A DNA stretch of 64,000 nucleotides, taken from NCBI RefSeq assembly GCF_958450345.1, contig NC_088780.1, forward strand, positions 60,981,533 to 61,045,532. Direction: 5' to 3'. This DNA comes from Calliphora vicina (taxonomy: Eukaryota > Arthropoda > Insecta > Diptera > Calliphoridae). The notes under the pieces are model-generated. The model was given only the letters and a program-made list of their open reading frames with translations. It made no database searches and was not told the DNA's origin. A program made the translations under genes and the position numbers. Position 1 is the first letter of the stretch; each line of letters begins with the position of its first letter. Below are positions 56,326 to 64,000 of the stretch, piece after piece.

Positions 56326-56449
56326 TTATTTTTTTTACATACAATGGCTCAGATTCAGAAATCATAACTAAAGTCGTAACTAGTAGAAACTAAAAAATAG
56401 TTCATAGATAGTTGTAGATCTTATTCACAATTCATAACTAATACCATGT

Positions 56450-57113
56450 TTACACCACGGCATTATTCGTCATTCACGCTCTCATTCGTCATTCAACCCC
56501 CAATTACGAACTGAATTACATGATTCGCCATACAAAATTTCAAGTGCGAATTACCTTGTTCGTACGTAATTCAGTTTGAATTACCTTATGAATTACGAAC
56601 GAATGACTGTCATCTCTAATTTTTATCGATTATTTATGTATCAAAATCAGCTGGCCAAACAAAAATGTCAAAACAAAACAAAATAAAGAAAAAGATTTTT
56701 GTATTAAATAAATAAATTAAAAGAAATAAAAAGTCTGATTAAAGCTAAAGCCACGCAGCTCTGCCATTCTTTCAGCCCACACCTCTAATAAAGCCCGCTC
56801 GCTGCCCTGGCCCCACTTGCTTGCACTTTTTCTTTTTTCTAATAATGAAAATAATAATTAAATTATATTTGTTTAATTAATAATGCTACAATTTTATGTT
56901 TTTACTTACGTTTTTTATCCATTGCCAAATTACAAATTTAAAATTCGCACCAAACAAAAAAAAAAACAAAACATGTAAACAGAAGAAAAAAACAAGAAGA
57001 AATAAATAAATGTCAAACTGAATTACGAATGTTGTCGTGTAAACAGGTTGATTCGCAATCGTAATTCAAAACGCGAATTAAGTAATTCAGACTGCCGTGG
57101 AAACATGGCATAA
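56450..57113 (-). mobile_element. Inverted-repeat element with a Myb/SANT-like mini-gene
   Basis: CCATGTTTACACCACGGCA at the left faces CTGCCGTGGAAACATGGC at the right. GAATTACG-type words fill both ends. The flanks can be read as ATA on each side (Harbinger-like) or as the longer CATAACTA/CATAACTT; I cannot decide. The interior carries a small spliced coding remnant on the minus strand. Confidence 0.75.
56717..56922 (-). pseudogene. Two-exon start of a Myb/SANT-like DNA-binding protein
   Basis: Exon 1 (56922-56910) reads ATGGATAAAAAAC, then GTAAGT opens a 71-base intron ending ...TTATTAG, and exon 2 runs 56838-56717. The joined frame stays open: MDKKQKRKSASKWGQG, then SERALLEVWAERMAELRGFS, FNQ and a stop soon after. 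The pattern W..x..RALLEVWAE......LRG is helix 1 to 2 of Myb/SANT-like (MADF/trihelix) domains, which accompany Harbinger transposases as a second protein. It stops halfway through the domain, so it is truncated by deletion. Confidence 0.6.
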
Positions 57114-58548
57114 CTTAGTTACTGCTTTGACATATAGAGAAAACAAAATATCGATAATATTTTGATCGATATATACTGTAATTAATTAAAAGGCTTATAA
57201 AGCTATTAAGAGGCTATTTTTGTTCTCTAAAAGTACATACAAAATGTATAGTTATAGTTTGTATGTAAATCAATTAAAATAAGGGTAAGTAGAATGAAAT
57301 TTTTCAATAGAATGTTGTTGACAAAAAAAAACACATCTCTAGATTATTTTCTTTTTGTATAGATGTATTAAAATGAAATCAATCAGCTGTTTTTTTTTAA
57401 TGTATTAGTTAGTTGCCATTTAGTTACAACTATACCCATGATTAAGTGCTAACTAATTGTGCTGAAAGTAACTAATTGTGAATAACTTAAATAGGTACTT
57501 AAAAAAGTTAACACTTGGTGATCGTTTATGAATATGCGCCAATGTGTTTAATTTTTTGAATTTAAGCACAACATATATTTTTACCCTAAGTATAGTAGGA
57601 GAAAAGTTACCTATTATAAATGGAGTAAAATTATATGAAAATTTATTATAGTGTATAATACAAAAAAAAACAAGATTGGTAAAGTTTTTGACAATGTCTC
57701 TAGGAATGCTCGGTCTTTGGTCGGGTTTAATTGCTCCCAACTCTGTAGCAGTGTGTTTGGCTTTCCATCACTATTGTTAAAGCAGGAACATTTGAAATTT
57801 CCGACTTTCTAGATATTATTGTTGCTCGATTTATGATTTTATGATTATGTATATAATATTGGCAATATTGTTTTCTGGTTTATTTCTAAATAAAGACACA
57901 TTTTTTATAGAAATTATCTACCAGCCCATGTGAAATTTCATGCTAATCGGAATTATGTAGAATTTTTTTTTATGTTCGTATTTTTATTTATTGTGTCTTC
58001 AAGTCTTAAATCTAAATATTAATTTTTATTTACGTCCCACCACAGTTTGACGAAAAATGATGTTTAATTTATGGATATAGATTAGAAATGGCAGTTTTAT
58101 TTCCAAAATATTTTAATTCTGTCGTGCATCGATAAGCTGGACAATTCATAAAATCATAGTCGACATGATCCACATGTAATTATACTTGGGGATATACATA
58201 TCAGTATCCTCCTTAGTGATATTGGATAAAAATATATGTGCTATAAAACTAATTTTTACTGTAAACATTAAGTGAAATAACAACCGAATGTATGACTTTA
58301 TGGATAGTTTAAATAATTTTACGACATGACCCCTGAAATTAATTTGTTATGTTAGAAGTATTTGAAAAACGTTGCATGTACAGATTTTATTTTGATTTAA
58401 ATACGAAATATGTACATTAGAGTGGTTCAAACATACTTTTTATGTGCTTCAATGTACCACAAATTATGAAACATAATACGAATCTTGGTTAAAATTTAAT
58501 ATTCTACTAATACTGGATGATGTTGCTACACGGTCGTATATACATACA
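57114..58548. other. Non-coding stretch
   Basis: About 1.4 kb without recognisable gene, inverted repeat or shared repeat. Confidence 0.4.
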
Positions 58549-58551
58549 TTA

Positions 58552-59013
58552 TAGGGTTTTTACACTAGCGCACATCTAACATCTACCATCAATTTGCAAA
58601 GATGTTAACATCTTCCCATAAGAATTGCACAGCGCTGAGTGCCAACATCTTTCTACATCTTTAAAAAATGTTCCTATCTCATTTCGTTCCACCTAACATC
58701 TTTCGATTATTTTAGTGTCACCACTAATAAAATGGCATTTATATTAAGAAAAAAATGTAAACAAATATTTGTATAATAATGAGGGGACATTTTATTTGTT
58801 TGAAATTTGCTTGTGAAATTATTTTCTTATTTAATTTGATAGTATAAAAAAGAAAACCAGTCTCAATTCATTTTGTTTTCATAAAAACAATATGATTTTT
58901 AATATTTTTGCAATTTTACTTAGATGTTAGATGTTGCAAGTGTGAACAAATCTTTCAAGTTTTCAACATCTTACATACGTTTCGCCAAAATGTACGTAAG
59001 TGTAAAAACCCTA
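58552..59013. mobile_element. PIF/Harbinger-type MITE, 462 bp
   Basis: TAGGGTTTTTACACT at the left is mirrored by AGTGTAAAAACCCTA at the right (15 of 15), flanked by TTA on both sides, fitting the TWA target of Harbinger. Subterminal ACATCT/AGATGT words recur more than ten times, possibly transposase sites. Confidence 0.85.
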
Positions 59014-59047
59014 TTAGTGTGTCCCAAAAAATTTTATTTATTTATTT

Positions 59048-59477
59048 TCATGGGTGCTCAAACATAATTTAAAAGCTTATAGGGTAAAGTATTTTTGAGA
59101 TGTTTTTCCGATTTTTCGGAAGAGATTTAGAGGTCGCTAAAGTCGATTCTTTTGAGTTTTATTCATAACTTTGTCAAAACCCACAATTTTCTTTACTTTT
59201 GAGGAGACTTTTTAATAGAAGAATGTCCAAGCCTTATTTTTGTGTTCAAAAACTATTAGTTTTTGCAATGAATTGGCTCATTAAGGTGACCTACATTACA
59301 ATTCTTCGTAATTTTTTCATAAATTTTGTAAATAACGCTTTATAACTTTTAAAATTTTTATGAAAATGAAAAAACCTAACAATGCAGTTTGAAAGATCAA
59401 TAATTTCTTAATAATTTAGGGACAAAATAATATCAAAAATACTTTACCCTATAAGCTTTCAAAATATACTTGAGCCC
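59048..59477. repeat. Fold-back element, about 45-bp ends
   Basis: GGGTGCTCAAACATAATTTA then AAAGCTTATAGGGTAAAGTA mirror TACTTTACCCTATAAGCTTT and CTTGAGCCCC on the right. The interior is unique-looking AT-rich DNA. No duplication fixed. Confidence 0.78.
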
Positions 59478-60899
59478 CGACAAAAAAACACTAATATACA
59501 CTAGAGTGCTCCAAGATTGTATGAAAAAAAATTCTAGGTACAGGCAGTTCCTAGAATTGTTATATGTATTGTAGAAACACGTTGTGTAAAATATATTTTT
59601 TTTTTCAGTTTTTGTAAAAATTTTGTCATTAAATAATTAAAATTATGATACCAAATATCGCGTTCACAGTTAAGTTGTACAATTAAATTTGTTCATACAT
59701 TTGTGAACAACTCTAATATACATGTTTGAGAACATTCCCACCAATATTTATATGGCTCTACCAAAAAGTGGCACCAAAAATGTTAAAGACTATTGTGGAA
59801 AATTAGAAAAATAAAATAAAAAACCAAATTTTAAATTGTTTAATATTTTAGCCAACAACACAAAAGAGCGAATGCCCGTCACACACTTTCCCAACTAAAA
59901 CTTTAGTTGCAAAAATATTTAACTATTTCATTTCTAACAAAAACGAGTTCAAGCGAATCCAAAAAAATGAAAAAGGAATTCTTTTAAATTGTTTCGTTCG
60001 ACTGAATGAATGTATGAACAATGTTTAACTATGAATGTATGTATTTTGTTCATACATATTTTGTTTTTCTTTTCGTTTTCTATGCATATGAGTCGTGACA
60101 TAATTCAGCACTTTAACTTTAGCATTATTACCTTCTCTCAGTATAAAACAAATATTCAAAATAAATGAAAAATAGAAAGGAATACTACGGGATTTAAGAG
60201 GTGTGTTTATTAAATTCGCATACTACATATTCGCAGTTCCACTGGCGTAAATTATTTGTTGCTTATAGAAATCTATGTAGTATGTATGAAACACGTAAAT
60301 ACGCAAATTTTATTAATTTACTTATAAACACATCCAAATATGTATGTACGTACATAGTTTCGTGTGAGTTTGAGTGTATCTGCGTTTAGCTTTGTTAAAT
60401 GTGTTTCTTTACTTTTAAAGTTATATTGAAAATTTCTTACAGTTCATCATGATGTGACAATAATTTGAGTTGTTCAACTTTTTCATTACACCAGCATCGA
60501 ATGGAAAAAGTTAAAATGTTAAACCAAAAATAAAATGAACTGCAAGTCATTTTATTATTTATTGTTGTTTTATACGATTCTCAACTTTCTCTTTCTTTTT
60601 TATCATAAAGTAAAATCTAAAAAACAAAGTATGAAAACAAAGCCAGTCTATGCTGTCTAAAATATGCTCTACTACTGTTTGTGAAAGGCAAATTCGAACG
60701 TTATACATATATACGTACTCTATGAAACTGATTGCGTCGTTAATGGGAGAAATTAGACAGAAATCGAATCACTTGTTTCCATATATTTCCATTGTTTCCA
60801 TTGGAATTTTATAAAACCAAACGATATTTGCATTCCAAGTCAAGATAAATCGTTTTTATGTAAGATTTTTGCCTAATAAATTAAATTATTGTTTTATTT
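59478..60899. other. Non-coding stretch with a repeat S scrap
   Basis: TTTTTCAGTTTTTGTAAAAA at 59602 matches 61481 (repeat S). Otherwise no gene or repeat recognised. Confidence 0.45.
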
Positions 60900-61083
60900 C
60901 ATGATACAACAACATAAGGTACACTCAGTAAAAAATAAATTCTCAATTATACATTTCTTGTAACGTCAAACAAAAGAAAATGTGAAAAAATATAAAAAAA
61001 ATCAAAATCAAAGTTTGACGTTATAGGGCTAAATATTGAAAACTCTCCCTAGTGATTCTACCTTCAACAATTATTGTATCATG
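60900..61083. mobile_element. P-superfamily MITE, 184 bp
   Basis: Starts CATGATACAACAACATAAGG and ends TTATTGTATCATG. The first 21 bases agree at 18 positions with the 31-bp terminal repeat of the Drosophila P element as I remember it (CATGATGAAATAACATAAGG). The direct repeat GTTTTATTT flanks both ends (8 bp expected, one extra base by chance). TTCTCAATTATA near the left and CTCTCCCTAGTGATTCTACC near the right match the 26-kb P-type element. Confidence 0.9.
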
Positions 61084-61439
61084 GTTTTATTTATTTTTCA
61101 CGAATTAAAATTTCTTGAAAAAAAATCAAACGTTTGAATATTTTTTACATTTGTTTAAACAATATTTCTTTGTTATGCTTGTTTTTTCTTTGAAAATTTA
61201 AAAATTCACAAAAAATGTATTGCAACGAATGTCCAGTATTAGAGTGACAATAAGTTGTATGGCAAAAATTGTTGTTGGAATTTTGAAGTGTGCCGGCCGG
61301 AATATTGTGACACTAGGTCTAAAAGTTAAGTGCTGAAAATTTGAGCCAAATCGAGGTCAAAGGTCAGATATAAGCAAAATGTTTCTATTTATATGAAATA
61401 AATTTGTGAAACTCCTTAACATGGAGATTAAACATATAT
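61084..61439. other. Non-coding stretch
   Basis: No gene or repeat recognised. Confidence 0.4.
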
Positions 61440-61770
61440 CTCCACAAACTTTATCGCTAAAATTCGGAAAAAATGCAAATTTTTCAGTTTTTGTAAAAAT
61501 TTTGCTACCAAATAATTACTTTTACAATTGAATGCAAAATAATCGAAATCTGTACGTAACTATCGTTCTAATGAGATATAAATGACAAAAATTGGTTTAA
61601 AAAAAGTTAATGTTATTGTTGACCATCACATTGGGATTAATTGAGATTAAATAGGCAATAAAAATATGAAAAATTATATCAATACCTCCTACCGTTTTTC
61701 CGTACCTGCGATTTAAATTTTGCGATTATCGATTTTTTGGCCATATATTGGCGAATGAGCCCAATTTCCT
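61440..61770 (-). repeat. Repeat S, minus copy
   Basis: The reverse complement of 61475-61750 is collinear with 35094-35640 (GCAGGTACGGAAAAAC, TCTCATTAGAACGA, ATTTTTACAAAAACTGAAAA). Confidence 0.72.
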
Positions 61771-61799
61771 TGCTGTTATGAATTTTAAGTAAAAACCAA

Positions 61800-62290
61800 T
61801 ATAGTTTGAAAGTTTTACTAAAATTGGAAAACGTTAACCTTTAAATCGTGAAGGTCAAAGGTTAAATTTATCAATATTTGGAATTTCTAATGGAATGATA
61901 GCGAAATGTTATATATTACTGGGCCGATTTTAATGAAACTTGAGAAAAATATAACATACAGTTCAGCATTTACAATAACTGCACCAAAAAGGGAAATTAG
62001 CCGTTAATAGCACTTGGGGTCAAATTTTAAAATCACGAAAAACACAGTCAAATTGAGAAACATTTTGACCCCAAGTGCACTTAAGGGCTAATTTCCCCTC
62101 TTGCACTGTTTTTTTGACTTTAAGGTATAGTTATTCTAAGATTCATAAAAATCAGCCCAAAAATTTCTAATATTTCGCTATCCTTCATTTAGAAATTCCA
62201 AATATTGAAAAATTTTACCTTTGACCTTCACGATTTAAGGGTTAACGTTGTCCGATTTTAGTAAAACTCCATATTTGGAATTATCTGACT
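61800..62290. repeat. Long palindrome, about 230-bp arms
   Basis: Arms such as AACGTTAACCTTTAAATCGT / ACGATTTAAGGGTTAACGTT, GTGAAGGTCAAAGGT / ACCTTTGACCTTCAC and GCACTTGGGGTCAAA / TTTTGACCCCAAGTGC face each other around 62045. It directly follows repeat S and may be its inverted core. Confidence 0.85.
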
Positions 62291-62576
62291 TATAAGATTA
62301 TTATCATACTTCCTTAGTACAACAACATATCGATAATTAGTAACGTGTATCATGATGTCGTACTACGAAATTTATTTCTTCAGCACATGAATAAGGTGCT
62401 ATGCTAGTTATTTTGTGATATTTATTTTATTTTTAATTTTTTCCAAAAGAAATGGTACGATTTGTAGTAACGTCTATCACAAAACCATAATTCAACCCAT
62501 GCAACGATTAGTACGAAATATAGTACCATGTATACCCAGCTTTAGGTATGATATTGATATTTAAATTTTTTAAACA

Positions 62577-62823
62577 CACAGAGAAAACAGATTCGTGATA
62601 GCAACCGAATTTGTTGCCAATCGAATGATTCGGTTGCACACATAGAATTTTTCAGTTCTAACAACAGAAAGTCAGTTGATAAAGAAGAATTTCAGTTGAG
62701 GCAACCAAACTTTAGTTGCCCCTTCCAAAATATTGTAGACACAATTGTAAAGTTCGGTCACTAAGACGGAATCATTCGATTGGGAACAAATTCGGTTGCT
62801 ATCACGAATCTGTTTTCTCTGTG
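62577..62823. repeat. Fold-back element, family B, 60-bp ends
   Basis: CACAGAGAAAACAGATTCGT then GATAGCAACCGAATTTGTT mirrors the right end (one mismatch in about 40), and CCAATCGAATGATTC continues the match. 247 bp, non-coding. A half copy lies at 51118-51232. Confidence 0.9.
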
Positions 62824-62967
62824 CATAAACGAAAAATTCGTTCAAAAATATAAAATTTCAAAAATGAAAAATTTTTTAAAAAAACGTTTACATTAACTTC
62901 TGGCCAGATAGTGGGAAGGACAAGTAGGAATTTTTCACAAGTTTATTTATTTTCAGTATCAAACATG

Positions 62968-63200
62968 GTTGCCTACCGTTTCGTAACGGTAATATTAATT
63001 TGGAATATTTCGGTAACGATATTCGAATGATAACAGTAATTTTGGCCCACTTAAATTTACAAACATTTAAAATAAGTTGACAATAAACGTAACTACTTTA
63101 CATATTTATATAATAGCGGTAACGATATTTTCAATTATTTCTGTAATTGTATCTTAACGGTAATGGCATTGCAGTTTTTTCGGTAACGGTAGTCTAGCTG
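62968..63200. repeat. CGGTAACG-rich inverted element
   Basis: CCTACCGTTTCGTAACGGTA at the left faces TTTCGGTAACGGTAGTCTAG at the right. CGGTAA, CGGTAACGATAT and AACGGTAATG recur at least seven times in 220 bases, as in hAT subterminal regions. No exact duplication. Confidence 0.65.
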
Positions 63201-63494
63201 AAAGGGTATTTTAGGTATTAAATATCTAGTTTTGTTCACTGTAAATTTGTATTACAAACTGTTTTCTTTATCGATGTCGTCTTGTGGACCGAATATTTTC
63301 TATTTGCGATACATAAGACTTCTAAATATTAAAGAAAATATATCGTTAGCTTAGTGTGCAAACTTTTTCTTGATACTGACACAAAATTAGAATAAGTAAA
63401 AACATACTGTGTGCTTGAATAATGTTTACAATTATTTCGATTTTTATTAAATATACAATAGCACCAAACTTGTATTATTTAATAGTCAATGTAA
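63201..63494. other. Non-coding stretch
   Basis: No feature recognised. Confidence 0.4.
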
Positions 63495-63811
63495 TTTTTT
63501 TTTTTTTTATTAACGTTTATTTATTTATCGAATCTGCTTTACTTAGGCCTGACAATAAGTAATAAAATCTTATAACTAAAATTAAAACTAAATGCTCTCT
63601 GACGGGAGCGTTGATGTTCATAAGGGCCACATCTTAGCGGGGTGGTAGATCGGCTCTACGAAGCCTTGATCTTGTTTGGGTCTGTGTGAGATGTCTTGCA
63701 AGCGGGTTCGGGTGGTTCCACAATTTCATGATGTATTTCTCACGGACATTCTTGAATTCGTCTTTAACTAACGGTACTTGTAGGTCTCTATGGATGTTCT
63801 CATTTCTTACA
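63495..63811 (-). mobile_element. 5'-truncated Jockey-type LINE 3' end
   Basis: On the minus strand a coding end, a stop at 63634, about 125 bases of 3' UTR and a 14-base A run (T run on the plus strand at 63495-63508) follow in order. Its 5' border abuts a fold-back tip (CACACAGAAAACAG at 63812), so either the LINE was truncated there or the fold-back inserted into it. Confidence 0.78.
63634..63811 (-). pseudogene. LINE ORF2 C-terminus
   Basis: RNENIHRDLQVPLVKDEFKN, then YIMKLWNHPNPLARHL and TRSRLRRADLPPR before the stop. Jockey-clade ORF2 proteins end with this layout (N..IHRDL.......I......Y..RL..H.N.LA..L......RRLKR..P.DL). About 58 codons remain. Confidence 0.8.
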
Positions 63812-64000
63812 CACAGAAAACAGATTGGTCGGAATTCGGTATTTATTATAAACATTTAATAACGTAAACTGAAAATTTATTGTAATTATTAAAAAAGTAT
63901 ACATTTTACAGTTTTTCTATGTTTAGAATTGAAAAATCATAATCATAATTAAATTGAGGTTCTAGCAACTGTAAAATAAGAATATTTAACCGGTTTGTGT
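63812..64000. repeat. Fold-back element end, continues past the window
   Basis: ACACAGAAAACAGATTGGTC is like the tips at 62577 and 49531. The other end would lie beyond the window. Confidence 0.5.

Overview
The window is AT-rich eukaryotic DNA and reads as insect, most likely a higher (calyptrate-like) fly. The clues are remnants of Ty1/copia, Jockey-type LINE, Helitron, Tc1, hAT, PIF/Harbinger, Transib and P-element transposons, short fly-type introns, GTCT arrays inside dispersed repeats, and abundant AT-rich fold-back elements. The species is inference. I found no intact host protein gene, rRNA or convincing tRNA. Most open reading frames longer than 60 codons are chance products of AT-rich DNA or broken transposon genes, so I read the window as intergenic or intronic DNA filled with nested, decayed mobile elements.

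Layout. 1-9.1 kb: fold-back elements (65-538, 1072-1567, 8590-8767), copies of dispersed repeats, and a core repeat (R) at 2.9-3.6 and 6.7-7.7 kb, the second carrying an 82-bp triplication. 9.1-11.6 kb: a decayed Transib (RAG1-related) transposon in which both a catalytic-Asp and a catalytic-Glu motif can be read. 11.8-12.35 kb: a probable solo LTR. 13.9-16.2 kb: two Helitrons in a row, the second interrupted by an hAT element (itself holding another repeat fragment) and by a Harbinger MITE. 16.5-17.8 kb: an hAT element. 18.1-19.0 kb: a complete GTCT-array repeat. 19.3-19.7 kb: a Harbinger transposase fragment. 20.1-25.5 kb: repeat arms around a Ty1/copia element that has lost protease and most of integrase and later received a repeat insertion.

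25.8-26.9 kb: a TA-flanked inverted-repeat element containing a 569-bp P-superfamily element with a THAP domain; a 184-bp relative with canonical-looking P ends lies at 60.9 kb. 27.7-42 kb: a run of DNA transposons with 8-bp or TA duplications (hAT types at 30.3, 36.5, 38.7 and 40.6 kb, an 8-bp-TSD MITE at 31.4 kb, and Tc1 at 32.3 kb). 42.4-43.6 kb: a Helitron Pif1-like helicase remnant. 44.9-47.3 kb: a 2.4-kb element with roughly 600-bp inverted arms around repeat R. 50.1-50.9 kb: a duplicated exon-like block. 51.65-53.7 kb: LINE ORF1 and endonuclease remnants. 53.8-56.3 kb: two copies of one inverted-repeat family. 56.45-57.1 kb: an inverted-repeat element holding a small two-exon Myb/SANT-like gene start. 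58.5-64 kb: a Harbinger MITE, fold-backs, the P MITE, a long palindrome and a LINE 3' end.

Nothing here is likely to encode active transposition: every recognisable transposase, helicase or reverse transcriptase carries stops, frameshifts or deletions. The interest lies in the nesting order, in the many exact target-site duplications that define elements without a database, and in the P and Transib remnants. All family names come from motifs I could read; no search was run.
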